From Comamonas sp. BIGb0124 (lineage in GTDB: Bacteria; Pseudomonadota; Gammaproteobacteria; Burkholderiales; Burkholderiaceae_C): a DNA stretch of 64,000 nt. Numbering within the stretch: the stretch's first letter is position 1; each line of letters opens with the position of its first letter. The position numbers and the translations under genes are program-made. Below are positions 21,092-30,734 of the stretch, in pieces. The stretch lies in contig NZ_RJVF01000014.1 of the NCBI RefSeq assembly GCF_003752175.1, positions 305,695 through 369,694 on the forward strand, given 5' to 3'. The notes under the pieces were generated by a model, which made no database searches, was not told the DNA's origin, and saw nothing but the letters and a program-made list of their open reading frames with translations.

Positions 21092-21255
21092 GGTGCGATT
21101 GTCGGTGATCGGGGGCAAGGGGCCGTGCGGATACGCGTTCGCGCGTGTTGCGGCGGCCCGGGCGCTGCGCTGTTGCGGGGGGGCCGGCGGTGTCCTACGC
21201 CCGGCGGGGCGAACCGCTGCCTTGCCGGCCCTGCCGCCATGCCACAATCTGCCGC

Positions 21256-22512
21256 GTGGAAATACCTTACGAACTTCGATTGGGCTGGCGCTACACCCGC
21301 GCCGGCCGTGCCAGCCGTCGCAACGGCTTCATCTCTTTCATCTCGGGCGTGTCCATGCTGGGCATCGCGCTCGGCGTTGCTGCCCTCATCATCGTGCTGA
21401 GCGTGATGAACGGGTTCCAGAAAGAGGTGCGCGACCGCATGCTCAGCGTGGTCTCGCACATCGAGATCTTTGCGCCGCAAGGTGCGGCCGTGCCCGATGT
21501 GAACCGCACGATTGCCGAGGCAAGGCAGAATCCGCAGGTCATCGGCGCCGCCCCCTTCGTGGCCAGCCAGGGGCTGGTGGCCCGCGGCGAGGACATGAAG
21601 GGTGCCATCATCCGCGGCATCGACCCGGCGCGGGAGAACGAAGTGATCGACCTCGGGACCGCCGCCGCCCAGCATGTGCTGGATCGTCTGGTATCGGGTC
21701 GGTTCGGCATCGTTCTGGGCGCCGATCTGGCGGCTCAATTGGGGGTGGTCGAGGGCGACACGGTGACGCTGGTCTCGCCCAGCGGCCAGGTCACGCCGGC
21801 GGGCGTGGTGCCCCGCCTCAAGCAGATGACGGTGGTGGGACTTTTCAACTCCGGCCACTACGAATACGACTCCACGCTGGCCATGATCAACATCGAGGAT
21901 GCGCAGCGCATCTTCCGGCTCGAGGGGCCGACGGGCGTGCGGCTCAAGCTCAAGGACCTGCACGAGGCCCCCGCCGTCACGCAGCAACTGGCGCGCAGCC
22001 TGACGGGCGATCTGTACATCCGCGACTGGACGCAGCAGAACAAGACCTGGTTTGCCGCCGTGCAGCTCGAGAAACGCATGATGTTCATCATCCTGACGCT
22101 GATCGTGGCCGTGGCGGCTTTCAACCTGGTGTCGACGCTGGTCATGACAGTGACGGACAAGCGCAGCGACATCGCCATCCTGCGCACCCTGGGGGCCAGC
22201 CCGCGCAGCATCATGGGGGTGTTCGTGGTGCAGGGTGCGATGGTGGGCGTGATCGGCACGCTGGCCGGCCTGGGCCTGGGACTGCTGATCGCTTTCAATA
22301 TCGATGTGATCGTGCCGTTCATCGAGCGCACGCTGCACACCACTTTCCTGCCGCGCGACGTGTACCTGATCAGCCGCATGCCCAGCGATCCGCAGTCGGC
22401 CGACATCTGGCCGATCGCGGTGATTTCCTTGGTGCTGGCTTTCCTGGCCACGCTGTATCCGAGCTGGCGTGCCAGCCGAGTCAATCCGGCGGAGGCGCTG
22501 CGTTATGAATGA
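21256..22512 (+). CDS. lolC: Lipoprotein-releasing ABC transporter permease LolC
   Basis: LolC/E is the permease of LolCDE, which extracts outer-membrane lipoproteins from the inner membrane and passes them to LolA. The 418-residue protein has the FtsX-like layout: one N-terminal helix ([31 protein letters not shown]), a large periplasmic domain (about 50-270), and three C-terminal helices with [20 protein letters not shown] start at 21256 gives [15 protein letters not shown], the normal N-terminus. It overlaps lolD by 8 bases. A single permease gene is present, so the complex is probably LolC/F-type homodimeric. Confidence 0.94.
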   Translation: MEIPYELRLGWRYTRAGRASRRNGFISFISGVSMLGIALGVAALIIVLSVMNGFQKEVRDRMLSVVSHIEIFAPQGAAVPDVNRTIAEARQNPQVIGAAPFVASQGLVARGEDMKGAIIRGIDPARENEVIDLGTAAAQHVLDRLVSGRFGIVLGADLAAQLGVVEGDTVTLVSPSGQVTPAGVVPRLKQMTVVGLFNSGHYEYDSTLAMINIEDAQRIFRLEGPTGVRLKLKDLHEAPAVTQQLARSLTGDLYIRDWTQQNKTWFAAVQLEKRMMFIILTLIVAVAAFNLVSTLVMTVTDKRSDIAILRTLGASPRSIMGVFVVQGAMVGVIGTLAGLGLGLLIAFNIDVIVPFIERTLHTTFLPRDVYLISRMPSDPQSADIWPIAVISLVLAFLATLYPSWRASRVNPAEALRYE

Positions 22513-23209
22513 CACCGCACCGACCCCGAAAACGCTCGCCGCGGTGCTGCAGGCGCGCGGCCTGAGCAAACGCTACACCGACGGTCGTCTGGCCGTGCAG
22601 GTCCTCAAGGACGTGGACATCGACGTGCATGCCGGCCGGACGCTGGCCATCGTGGGGGCCTCGGGCTCCGGCAAGAGCACCTTGCTGCACCTGCTGGGCG
22701 GTCTGGATGCGCCTTCGCAGGGCACGGTCAGCCTGCAGGGCCAGGACTTCACGCGGTTGAGCGCGACGCAGCAAGGCGTCTGGCGCAACCGCCACCTCGG
22801 CTTCATCTACCAGTTCCACCACCTGCTGCCCGAGTTCAGCGCCGTCGACAACGTGGCGATGCCGCTGTGGGTGCGGCGCATGTCGCGCGGCGAGGCCCGC
22901 GTGCAGGCCGAAGCCATGCTGACGTCCGTGGGCCTTGCGGGCCGGCTCGAGCACCGGCCCTCGGAGCTGTCGGGCGGCGAGCGTCAGCGTGTGGCGATCG
23001 CCCGTGCGCTGGTGGCGCAACCGGCCTGCGTCCTGGCCGACGAGCCCACGGGCAATCTCGACCGCGGCACGGCCGATCAGGTCTTCCAGCTGATGCTGTC
23101 GCTGGCGCGCGAGCGCAATACCGCTTTTGTGCTGGTCACGCACGACGAAGCCCTGGCCGCACGCTGCGACCGGACGCTGCGGCTGGTCGCCGGTCAACTG
23201 GCGGACTGA
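22505..23209 (+). CDS. lolD: Lipoprotein-releasing ABC transporter ATPase LolD
   Basis: A 234-residue ABC ATPase that powers LolC. It has Walker [10 protein letters not shown]-loop [10 protein letters not shown] (a LolD-type stretch), signature LSGGERQR, Walker [12 protein letters not shown] and the H-switch VTHDE. Its ATG at 22505 overlaps the end of lolC in another frame, so the two are translationally coupled. The length equals E. coli LolD (233). Its N-terminus carries about 15 extra residues (Thr/Pro-rich) before the ABC core. Confidence 0.96.
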   Translation: MNDTAPTPKTLAAVLQARGLSKRYTDGRLAVQVLKDVDIDVHAGRTLAIVGASGSGKSTLLHLLGGLDAPSQGTVSLQGQDFTRLSATQQGVWRNRHLGFIYQFHHLLPEFSAVDNVAMPLWVRRMSRGEARVQAEAMLTSVGLAGRLEHRPSELSGGERQRVAIARALVAQPACVLADEPTGNLDRGTADQVFQLMLSLARERNTAFVLVTHDEALAARCDRTLRLVAGQLAD

Positions 23210-23246
23210 GCCGCCGGCCACGACGGACCAGACCGGCGCCTGACGC

Positions 23247-23271
23247 AAAAAGCCCCTCGCGTGCGAGGGGC
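23247..23271 (-). terminator. Terminator between lolD and the DegP gene
   Basis: Perfect 9-base stem 23252-23260 with 23263-23271 and a 2-base loop. On the minus strand it is followed by five T's (23247-23251), so it ends the DegP-type gene; it may also slow lolCD transcripts. Confidence 0.8.
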
Positions 23272-23333
23272 GGCGGCAAGACGTCGTGCGGACGACGTCG
23301 GCGAGGCACCCGAGCGGCGGTGCCCCGCGGGGG

Positions 23334-24893
23334 TCAACCCAGGCGCACGGGCACGAAGATCTGGGCGTCGCCGCGCTGGATCAGCAAGGCAATCGATTTG
23401 TCGGCCTTGGCCACGGCGGCGCGCACCTGCGCCACGCTGTCGACCGGGGTGCCGTTGACGGCCAGCAGCACATCGCCCGACTCCACCCCCGCCCGTTCGG
23501 CGGCCCCGGTGCTGTCCTCGATCAGCAGGCCGTGCTCGACGCCCGAGGCCCGCTGTTCGGCGGGCTGCAGCGGCCTGAGGGCCAGTCCGAGCTTGCCGTT
23601 CTGGTCGCTGCCGTCGTTGCGGGCGCTGACACCCGATTTCTCGTTGATGTTGGCGAGCTTGGCCACCACCTCCTGCGACTGCCCGGCGCGCCAGATGTTC
23701 AGACGCAGTTCCTCGCCGGGTTGCGCCAGTCCCACCAGCGCCGGCAGATCGCCCGAGGTGTTGATGGTCTCGTCGTTGGCCTTGAGGATGACATCGCCCG
23801 GTTTCAGGCCGGCCTGGCTGGCGGCGCTGCCTTTTTCCACTGCGCTCACCAGCGCACCGGCCGGCCGCGGCAGACCGAACGAATCGGCCAGGCTCTGGTT
23901 GACGTCCTGGATGGCCACACCCAGCTTGGCATGCTCGACCTTGCCGTGCGCGGCGAGCTGTTCCTCGATGCGCATGGCGAGGTCGATGGGAATGGCAAAC
24001 GACAGGCCCTGGTAGCCGCCGGTGCGGCTGTAGATCTGCGAGTTGATGCCGACGACTTCGCCGCGCGAGTTGAACAGCGGGCCACCCGAGTTGCCGGGGT
24101 TGACGGCCACATCGGTCTGGATGAACGGCACGGTGCTGTCGTCGGGCAGGCTGCGGCCCTTGGCACTGACCACGCCGGCGGTCACGGTGTTTTCAAGGCC
24201 GTAAGGCGAGCCGATGGCCAAGACCCATTCGCCGACCTTGAGGTCGCGCAGATTGCCGAGCTTGACGGTGGGCAGGTGGCTGGCGTTGATCTTGAGCACT
24301 GCCACGTCGGTGCGGGTGTCGGCACCCAGCACCTTGGCCTGGAATTCACGGCGATCGGTGAGCTTGACCGTCACTTCCTTGGCGCCGGCCACCACGTGTG
24401 CGTTGGTGAGGATGATGCCGTCGTCGTTGATGATGAAGCCGGAGCCCTGCGCGCGCATCGGGACTTCCTGCGCCTTGTGGCGACCGCCGCCCTGGCCCTG
24501 GCCTTGCTGGAAACGCTTGAACAGTTCGGCAAAGGGGTCCTGGCCATCGGGTCCGACAAAGGGGCTGGAGAACTGTGCGGCCTGATCGTCGTCGCCATCG
24601 TCGCTGACCTTGGTGGTTCCGGTCACGCTGATGTTGACCACGGCGGGGCCGTAGAGCTCGGTGATGCGCGAGAAGTCGGGCAACTGCGCGGTGCCGATCA
24701 CCGGCGATGGGCTGCCGGAGGCGGCGGTCGCCACGGGTTCGGCTGCCTGGGCATGCTCGCTGCGGACGGTGGCGACGCCGGCCACGCCGATGACACCGGC
24801 GGCGGCCAGGGCGAGGATCAGGCGCGAGGCGAGATTGGGGGGCGCGGCCGTCTTGGCACGGGGGGTGGACGGGGTATCGTGCTGCTCGGACAT
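23334..24893 (-). CDS. DegP/MucD-type periplasmic serine protease
   Basis: A 519-residue Do-family HtrA protease that degrades misfolded envelope proteins. A signal anchor or signal peptide is at 24-50. The trypsin-like domain has H166 (LTNAHVV), D196 (TDVAVL) and S269 (GNSGGP); two PDZ domains follow (about 310-400 and 425-515). A Gln/Gly-rich loop (130-137) and an acidic stretch (DDGDDD) form the LA-loop region. The ATG at 24893 is chosen since the longer reading adds 80 residues across the promoter. MucD-type members often lie downstream of an rpoE-mucA cluster; none is here. Confidence 0.92.
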   Translation of the reverse strand: MSEQHDTPSTPRAKTAAPPNLASRLILALAAAGVIGVAGVATVRSEHAQAAEPVATAASGSPSPVIGTAQLPDFSRITELYGPAVVNISVTGTTKVSDDGDDDQAAQFSSPFVGPDGQDPFAELFKRFQQGQGQGGGRHKAQEVPMRAQGSGFIINDDGIILTNAHVVAGAKEVTVKLTDRREFQAKVLGADTRTDVAVLKINASHLPTVKLGNLRDLKVGEWVLAIGSPYGLENTVTAGVVSAKGRSLPDDSTVPFIQTDVAVNPGNSGGPLFNSRGEVVGINSQIYSRTGGYQGLSFAIPIDLAMRIEEQLAAHGKVEHAKLGVAIQDVNQSLADSFGLPRPAGALVSAVEKGSAASQAGLKPGDVILKANDETINTSGDLPALVGLAQPGEELRLNIWRAGQSQEVVAKLANINEKSGVSARNDGSDQNGKLGLALRPLQPAEQRASGVEHGLLIEDSTGAAERAGVESGDVLLAVNGTPVDSVAQVRAAVAKADKSIALLIQRGDAQIFVPVRLG

Positions 24894-25150
24894 GGTGGAT
24901 GCTCCTGGTGGATGAGGACGACACCCGGCAAGCGGAAGAGGGGGATGTCGATGGACGTCACTGTGGCCCGCAGCCCTTAGAAGATTCTTAAGTGCGTCTG
25001 TGCGCCCCTGCGGCGGGCCGCGCGGGTCGGCGGACGCGATGGTATGGAACTTGCACGACAGCATCGTGCTCCGCCCCGACAAAAGAGGCCGGTTGCCCTG
25101 CCAAGGGGCAAACCAGGCCGTCGCCAGACCCACGATGCAGGTTTTCGCCC

Positions 25151-26170
25151 ATGACGAACCTTTCCAGTGCGCCGCTCGATCTCGCGCCGCTCTATCGGCA
25201 TTGCCTGTTCCGCTCGCGTGAACCGATGGATTCGCACGAACGGGTGGCCCGGGAGTTCTCCGATCACAACCTCGACTGGAAGGGCGGCTCGGTCGATACG
25301 GTGATGTATCGGGCGCGCGCCAGCCGGCTGAGCGTGGTCATGCTGCGCTATGGTGCGGAAATCGAGATCCGGCCCAAACCCTTCGACGATTTTGCGCTGA
25401 TGCACCTGACGCTCCAGGGCGTGGCCGAGATCGAGGCCGATGGCTGCCGCACCGTGCTGCATCGCGGCCGATCGGCCGTGATCGCGCCGCGCCGCAACCT
25501 GCGGATGCGCTGGCAGCAGGGCTCCGAGCAGCTCATCCTGAAAGTGCCGGGCAGCCTGCTGCGCGAGTGCACGGGCACGCCCGATGCCGTGTCGCGGCTG
25601 CCTGCCACGGCCTTGTTGCCCACGCATGCCGAGCCGCAGTGGCTGGCGCTCATGCAGTCCCTGCTGCATGCCACGGCGCTGCCCGGCGACGAGGCGACGC
25701 GCACGGCCTGGGTCGATGCCTTCGAGCGCGGCGTGGCGGGTTTCATGCTGGCCCAGCATGCACCTGCCGGACGGGACATGCATGACATGACCGACAGGTA
25801 CGACATGATCGCTGCGCGCCAGGCGGACGCAGCGCATGCCGGCACCGACGAGCGCCGGCTGGAGGCCATGGAGGACTACATGCGCGCGCGCCTGGCCGCA
25901 CCGATCGCGCTGGCCGATCTGGCCCGTGTGGCGGGCGTGAGCGTGCGCACGCTGCATACGCTGTGCCAGAAGCACCGTGGCGTGTCGCCCATGGATCTGC
26001 TGCGCGCCCTGCGCCTGGATGCCGTGCGTGCGCGGCTCATGCGCGAACCGGGCGCCGCCGTCACCGAAGCCGCCTTGACCTACGGCTTCGGGCATCTGGG
26101 ACGTTTCTCGGCTTACTACCGCGAACGTTTCGGCGAACTGCCCAGCCAGACGGCCCTGCGCGCAGCCTGA
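25151..26170 (+). CDS. andR: AraC/XylS-family activator of the anthranilate dioxygenase genes (AndR-like)
   Basis: A 339-residue transcription factor with an N-terminal effector domain (about 1-220) and a C-terminal double helix-turn-helix (about 240-339): LADLARVAGVSVRTLHTLCQ for the first, and AVTEAALTYGFGHLGRFSAYY for the second, the highly conserved AraC signature. It lies 204 bases upstream of andAc on the same strand, the position of andR in the Burkholderia cepacia DBO1 cluster. Two promoters with identical half-site layout (26265-26332 and 33263-33330) are its likely targets. The assigned effector, anthranilate, is inferred from context. Confidence 0.8.
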   Translation: MTNLSSAPLDLAPLYRHCLFRSREPMDSHERVAREFSDHNLDWKGGSVDTVMYRARASRLSVVMLRYGAEIEIRPKPFDDFALMHLTLQGVAEIEADGCRTVLHRGRSAVIAPRRNLRMRWQQGSEQLILKVPGSLLRECTGTPDAVSRLPATALLPTHAEPQWLALMQSLLHATALPGDEATRTAWVDAFERGVAGFMLAQHAPAGRDMHDMTDRYDMIAARQADAAHAGTDERRLEAMEDYMRARLAAPIALADLARVAGVSVRTLHTLCQKHRGVSPMDLLRALRLDAVRARLMREPGAAVTEAALTYGFGHLGRFSAYYRERFGELPSQTALRAA

Positions 26171-26264
26171 ATCGCTCGCCGGCCGACCTCTGTCGCTTCG
26201 ATTCGATGCCGGACGTCGGCCCGGCTTCGTTCGCATGTACATGCCCCGGCACCACGACTTCCAA

Positions 26265-26332
26265 AAGCGGACATCGCAGCGTCGCCACGCTTCTTTTTGC
26301 GGATAGCGGCCAGCGGATGTGTTTCCTAGACT
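26265..26332 (+). promoter_or_regulatory. AraC-type activator site and promoter of andAc
   Basis: Elements in order: AAGCGGACA (26265-26273), TTGCGGATAGCGG (26297-26309), and a -10 like TAGACT (26327-26332) within CTAGACTGAGTGCAT. The two GCGG cores are 32 bases apart (three helical turns); the inner site covers the place of the -35, which has no consensus, as expected for an activator-dependent promoter. The same elements recur with identical spacing before the reductase gene. The ATG of andAc is 43 bases past the -10. Confidence 0.75.
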
Positions 26333-26374
26333 GAGTGCATACCGCCACACAGGCACCCTACAGGAGCCCCTCTC

Positions 26375-27640
26375 ATGTCCGAGTCTGTCATCAGCGCCCC
26401 GCCGCCTGTCGGCCGTGCCCTGTCGTTCCCGCAGCCCGATGGTTCCGAGGTCCCGTACCGCGTCTTCAGTTCGCAGGAGGTCTACGAGCGCGAGCAGGAA
26501 CGCATCTTTCGCGGACCTGTCTGGAGTTTCCTGGGCCTGGAGGCCGAGATCCCGAAGGTCGGCGATTTCAAGAGCACCTTCGTCGGCGACACGCCGGTGG
26601 TCGTGACCCGCACGGCCGACGGTCTGGCCTGCTGGGTCAACCGTTGCGCTCACCGCGGTGCCGTGGTGTGCCGGGAAAAACGCGGCAACGCCGCTTCGCA
26701 CACGTGCGTCTACCACCAGTGGAGTTTCGCGGCGAACGGCGATCTGCAGGGGGTGCCTTTCAGGCGGGGGCAGAAAGGCATGGTCGGCATGCCGCCGGAT
26801 TTCAAGCCCGAGGAACACAGCCTGCAGAAGCTGCGGGTCGACAGCTACAAGGGGCTGCTGTTCGCCACCTTCCGCGACGATACGCCGCCGCTGCCCGACT
26901 ACCTGGGCGCCGAAATGCGCCCGTGGATCGACCGCATCTTCCACAAACCCATCGTCTACCTGGGTTGCACGCGCCAGTACTCCAAGTCCAACTGGAAGCT
27001 GTATTTCGAGAACGTGAAGGATCCCTATCACGCCAGCCTGCTGCACCTGTTCCACACCACGTTCAACATCTTCCGGGTGGGCATGAAGGCCCGCTCCATT
27101 CCGGATGCCACGCACGGCCTGCACAGCATCATCACCGTCACCAAACCCGAAGACAACGCCGATACCGCTGCCGCCTATTCGGCGCAGAACATCCGGTCGA
27201 TGGACGACGGCTTCGCGCTCGAGGACCCGGAACTGCTGGGCCAGATCCAGGAGTACGAGGAGATGACCACCAACCAGATCCAGCCGATCTTCCCGCAACT
27301 GGTGGTGCAGCAGATCCACAACACGCTGGTGGCGCGCCAGTTGCTGCCCAAGGGACCGTCGAATTTCGAGCTGGTCTTCCATTTCTTCGGTTACGAGGAC
27401 GACACGCCCGAGCTGCGCGAACTGCGCCTGCTGCAGGCCAACCTGGTAGGGCCCGCCGGCTACATCTCGATGGAAGACACCGAGGCGACCGAGCTGGTGC
27501 AGCGCGGCACGGCGCGCGATGGCGACAAGCACTCCTACATCGCCATGGCGCGCAGCGCGCCGCAGCAGACCGACACGGTCATCACCGAAAACCTGATCCG
27601 CCGCTTCTGGGTGGGTTATCAGAAACTGATGGGGTACTGA
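26375..27640 (+). CDS. andAc: Anthranilate 1,2-dioxygenase large (oxygenase alpha) subunit
   Basis: A 421-residue Rieske non-haem iron oxygenase that deaminates and decarboxylates anthranilate to catechol with O2 and two electrons. Rieske ligands are C91, H93, C111 and H114 (CAHRG ... CVYHQ). The mononuclear iron site and its bridging Asp are in NVKDPYHASLLH (D216, H219, H224). Long stretches such as RQYSKSNWKLYFENVKDPY and AGYISMEDTEATELVQRGT match my memory of AndAc of B. cepacia DBO1, not AntA of Pseudomonas. A ribosome site (AGGAG) precedes the ATG. It is followed after 3 bases by the small subunit. Confidence 0.85.
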   Translation: MSESVISAPPPVGRALSFPQPDGSEVPYRVFSSQEVYEREQERIFRGPVWSFLGLEAEIPKVGDFKSTFVGDTPVVVTRTADGLACWVNRCAHRGAVVCREKRGNAASHTCVYHQWSFAANGDLQGVPFRRGQKGMVGMPPDFKPEEHSLQKLRVDSYKGLLFATFRDDTPPLPDYLGAEMRPWIDRIFHKPIVYLGCTRQYSKSNWKLYFENVKDPYHASLLHLFHTTFNIFRVGMKARSIPDATHGLHSIITVTKPEDNADTAAAYSAQNIRSMDDGFALEDPELLGQIQEYEEMTTNQIQPIFPQLVVQQIHNTLVARQLLPKGPSNFELVFHFFGYEDDTPELRELRLLQANLVGPAGYISMEDTEATELVQRGTARDGDKHSYIAMARSAPQQTDTVITENLIRRFWVGYQKLMGY

Positions 27641-27643
27641 ACC

Positions 27644-28120
27644 ATGGACGAGCGATTGCTGCTGTGGCTGGAGCTGAGCGAACTCCAGCACCGCTATGTG
27701 AGTGCGCTGGACAACGACAGGCTCGAAGCCTGGGCCGAGTTCTTCACCGAAGACTGCCGCTACGAGATCATCCCCAAGGAGAACGTCGATGCAGGGCTGC
27801 CGGCGCCCATCATCTACTGCCGCAACCGCGGCATGCTGCGCGACCGCGTGGTCTCGCTGCGCAACGCCAATATCTTCGAGGGCCATACCTACCGCCACAT
27901 GGTCTCGGGCCTGGTGGTCGAGGGGGTGGAGGGCGGCACCGTGCGCACGCGCTCGAACTACGTCGTGGTGATCACGGGGCAGGCGGGCGAGTCCAGCGTC
28001 TACCAGGCCGGCTGCTACGAGGACGAGCTGGTGAGGGTGGAGGGCGAATGGCGCTACCGCTCCAAGCGCGTGGTCTACGACACCTCGCGTGTGCAGACCC
28101 TGCTGGCCACGCCGATCTGA
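27644..28120 (+). CDS. andAd: Anthranilate 1,2-dioxygenase small (beta) subunit
   Basis: A 158-residue SnoaL-like ring-hydroxylating dioxygenase beta subunit; it has no metal and supports the alpha3beta3 hexamer. Family features: LSELQHRYVSALDNDRLEAWAEFFTEDCRYEIIPKEN at the start, then PAPIIYCRNRGMLRDRV and TYRHMVSG. It starts 3 bases after the alpha subunit stop, so the two are co-translated. Length matches AndAd (about 160). Confidence 0.88.
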   Translation: MDERLLLWLELSELQHRYVSALDNDRLEAWAEFFTEDCRYEIIPKENVDAGLPAPIIYCRNRGMLRDRVVSLRNANIFEGHTYRHMVSGLVVEGVEGGTVRTRSNYVVVITGQAGESSVYQAGCYEDELVRVEGEWRYRSKRVVYDTSRVQTLLATPI

Positions 28121-28136
28121 AACGGGAGTGCTCAGC

Positions 28137-28487
28137 ATGGATCCCATCATCGAATCCGCCGTGGCCTGGCACGACGTGGGCGAGCCGGACGACTTTCCCG
28201 ACGGTGCGGCCTGGCCGGTGGCTGCCGCCGGCCTGCCGGTCGCGGTGTTCCGTCAGGGCGAGGAATTGTTCGCTCTCTACGACCTCTGCAGCCATGGCGC
28301 GGCGCGGCTCTCCGATGGCTATGTCGAGGACGGCTGCGTGGAGTGCCCGCTGCACCAGGGCACTTTCGATCTGCGCACCGGCGCGCCGTGCAAGGCCCCC
28401 GTGACCGAGCCCGTGCGCAGCTTTCCGGTGCGAGTCGTCGCCGGCCGCGTCGAAGTTGGCGTTATCCCTGCCGGCGCCGCCGCCTAG
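28137..28487 (+). CDS. andAb: Rieske ferredoxin of anthranilate dioxygenase
   Basis: A 116-residue Rieske-type ferredoxin that carries electrons to the oxygenase. Cluster ligands: C51 and H53 (CSHGAARLSDG), C70 and H73 (CPLHQGTFDLRTG). ATG 28137 is preferred; an upstream in-frame ATG at 28089 lies within the beta-subunit gene. It is 16 bases past andAd. In B. cepacia DBO1 the order is andAc-andAd-andAb-andAa; here andAa does not follow, and an ABC transporter comes instead. Confidence 0.86.
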   Translation: MDPIIESAVAWHDVGEPDDFPDGAAWPVAAAGLPVAVFRQGEELFALYDLCSHGAARLSDGYVEDGCVECPLHQGTFDLRTGAPCKAPVTEPVRSFPVRVVAGRVEVGVIPAGAAA

Positions 28488-28523
28488 GCGCGGCTCCGGC
28501 GCGTGTATCCTCGGCCCGCCGGT

Positions 28524-28540
28524 ACGCTTATTGCAAGCGT
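28524..28540. promoter_or_regulatory. Short inverted repeat before the ABC transporter
   Basis: ACGCTT (28524-28529), 5 bases, AAGCGT (28535-28540): a perfect 6-base inverted repeat in the 114-base gap between andAb and the transporter. It lacks the GCGG half-sites of the andAc promoter and may bind something else, or be chance. Confidence 0.3.
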
Positions 28541-28601
28541 TGCCCAGGATGTTTTTGTCTTCTTCCCATCGATCGATCCTTGTTTGCTCAGGAGCATGAC
28601 C

Positions 28602-29792
28602 ATGTCTTTCCGTTTTGCCCGATGCGCCGTCGGTGCTGCGCTTTTCACGGCCCTGGGTGGGCTGTCCACGGCCTGGGCGGCCGATCCGATCAAGGTGGGC
28701 GTGGCCCTCGACATTTCCGGCCCTTTCGCCGCCCCGGGCGCGGAAGTGCGTGACGGCATCAACCTCGCGGTCAAGCTGCTCGACGGCAAGCTCGGCGGCT
28801 ACCCGGCCGAGTTCATCCAGGCCGACATGGCCGGCAACCCCGAGCAGGCGCGCCAACTGGTCGATCGCCTGGTGCAGCGCGACAAGATCGACCTGTTCAC
28901 CGGTCCGGTGGCTTCGAACGTGGCACTGGCCGTCGGCCCCACGCTGTTCGGCGCCAAGATTCCCTACCTGACGCCCAACGCCGGCCCCAGCCAGTTCGCC
29001 GGCGCGCAGTGCAATCCCTATTTCTTCGGCATCAGCTACCAGAACGACAGCATGCACGAAGCCGCCGGACAGTACGCCGCCAACAAGGGCTACAAGAAGG
29101 TGGTCATCATGGCCCCCAACTACCCGGCGGGCAAGGATGCGCTCAACGGCTTCAAGCGTCTGTACAAGCAACCCGTGGCCGACGAGATCTACACCCGCGT
29201 GGGGCAGCTCGACTTCGCGGCGGAACTGGCGCAACTGCGCGCGGCCAAACCCGAAGCCGTCTACATTTTCGAGCCGGGCGGCATGGGCATCAACTTCATC
29301 AAGCAGTTCATGGCCGCAGGCCTGGCCAAGGACATCGTGCTGATTTCCTCGCCGTTCACGGCCGACGAAGACATCATTCCCGCCATAGGCGAACCCATGG
29401 TGGGCCTGTTCAACGCCTCGTCCTGGGCACACGATCTCGACAACGCGGCCAACCGCAAGTTCGTCGATGCCTTCCGCCAGGCCTACGGCGGCCGTTACCC
29501 CTCGCTCTACGCCGCGTTCGCCTACGACGCCGTGATGTCGATGGATGCCGCAGTGCGTCAGCTGGGCGGCAAGGTGAGCGACCGCGAAGCGCTGCGCCAG
29601 GCCCTGGCCAAGGCCGATTTCCAGTCGGTGCGCGGCACCTTCAAGTACGGCAACAACCAGTTCGGCATCCAGGACTACTACCTGCGCGAGATCGGCAAGG
29701 ACGCGGCCGGCAAGATCACCAACCGGCTGCAGCCCGGCAAGATCCTGAGCGCCCACCAGGACGCCTACGCCAGCCAGTGCGCCATGAAGTAA
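28602..29792 (+). CDS. ABC transporter substrate-binding protein, LivJ/K type
   Basis: A 396-residue periplasmic binding protein (Peripla_BP_6 fold). Signal peptide 1-26 (ALGGLSTAWA), then PIKVGVALDISGPFAAPGAEVRDGINLAVKLLDGK, the ligand-pocket stretches FTGPVASNVALA and YLTPNAGPSQFA, and YAAFAYDAVMSMDAA near the end. ATG 28602 has AGGAG 8 bases upstream; ATG 28596 is too close to it. Such proteins bind branched-chain amino acids but also aromatic acids and amides; placed among anthranilate genes, an aromatic ligand is likely. First of five transporter genes. Confidence 0.9.
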   Translation: MSFRFARCAVGAALFTALGGLSTAWAADPIKVGVALDISGPFAAPGAEVRDGINLAVKLLDGKLGGYPAEFIQADMAGNPEQARQLVDRLVQRDKIDLFTGPVASNVALAVGPTLFGAKIPYLTPNAGPSQFAGAQCNPYFFGISYQNDSMHEAAGQYAANKGYKKVVIMAPNYPAGKDALNGFKRLYKQPVADEIYTRVGQLDFAAELAQLRAAKPEAVYIFEPGGMGINFIKQFMAAGLAKDIVLISSPFTADEDIIPAIGEPMVGLFNASSWAHDLDNAANRKFVDAFRQAYGGRYPSLYAAFAYDAVMSMDAAVRQLGGKVSDREALRQALAKADFQSVRGTFKYGNNQFGIQDYYLREIGKDAAGKITNRLQPGKILSAHQDAYASQCAMK

Positions 29793-29813
29793 CGCGGCGG
29801 CAGAAACGACACG

Positions 29814-30734
29814 ATGGATGCGGTTTTTTTCATCGAGCAGCTCTTCAACGGGCTGGGCTACGGCCTAATGCTGTTCCTGCTGGCGGCCGGCCTCACGCTG
29901 GTCTTCGGCATCATGGACACGCTCAACCTGGCACATGGCTCGCTTTTCATGGCGGGCGGCTACGTGGCGGCGACGGTCCACACGCAGTCCGGCTCGTTCG
30001 TCGGCGCGGTGCTGGTGGCCATCGCGGTGACGGTGCTGGTGGCGCTGCTGCTCGAGGCCTTGCTGGTGCGCCGGCTCTATGGGCGTGACCACCTCTCGCA
30101 GGTGCTGGCGACCTTCGGCGTGATCCTGATCGCCGACGATGCCGTCAAGGCGATCTGGGGCCCGTCGCCCATCATGGCGCCGACCCCCGCCGCGCTGGCC
30201 GGTCCGATCGAGCTGTTCGAGGGCCTGCCTTACCCGGCCTATCGCCTGCTGATCCTGGCGGTGGGCCTGGGCGTGGCGGCCGGGCTGTACGTGCTGGTCA
30301 ACCACAGCCGGCTGGGCATGCTGGTGCGTGCCGGGGCATCCAACCGCGCCATGGCCGAGTTCATGGGCGTGCGGGTGTCGCGTGTGTTCACGCTCGTCTT
30401 CGGCCTGGGTGCGGCGCTGGCCGCACTGGCCGGTGCGCTCATGGGCCCCATCGCTTCGGTCGAGGTCGGCATGGGAGAAGCTATCCTGATTCCGGCGCTG
30501 GTGGTCATCGTGATCGGCGGCATCGGCTCCATCCGCGGCGCATTCGTGGCGGCCATGCTGGTGGGCATGGTGGATACCGCCGGCCGCGCTTTCCTGCCGC
30601 CCCTGCTGCGCGAGGTGCTGTCGCCCTCGCTGGCGGCCGACATCGGTCCCGCCGTGGCAAGCATCGGCATGTATGTGCTGATGGCCGTGGTGCTTGTGCT
30701 CAAACCTTCCGGGCTGTTCCCGGCACGCGCATGA
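29814..30734 (+). CDS. Branched-chain-type ABC transporter permease, LivH type
   Basis: A 306-residue inner-membrane permease with eight or so helices. LivH features: LFLLAAGLTLVFGIMDTLNLAHGSLFMAGGYVA at the start, SRLGMLVRAGASNRAMAEFMGV (coupling loop), and VVIVIGGIGSIRGAFVAAMLVG. It follows the binding-protein gene by 21 bases and overlaps livM by 4 (ATGA). Confidence 0.92.
   Translation: MDAVFFIEQLFNGLGYGLMLFLLAAGLTLVFGIMDTLNLAHGSLFMAGGYVAATVHTQSGSFVGAVLVAIAVTVLVALLLEALLVRRLYGRDHLSQVLATFGVILIADDAVKAIWGPSPIMAPTPAALAGPIELFEGLPYPAYRLLILAVGLGVAAGLYVLVNHSRLGMLVRAGASNRAMAEFMGVRVSRVFTLVFGLGAALAALAGALMGPIASVEVGMGEAILIPALVVIVIGGIGSIRGAFVAAMLVGMVDTAGRAFLPPLLREVLSPSLAADIGPAVASIGMYVLMAVVLVLKPSGLFPARA

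Noticed and set aside
24977..28150. 1057-residue open frame antisense to andR-andAc-andAd
   Set aside because: It crosses several certain genes on the opposite strand and lacks any family motif.
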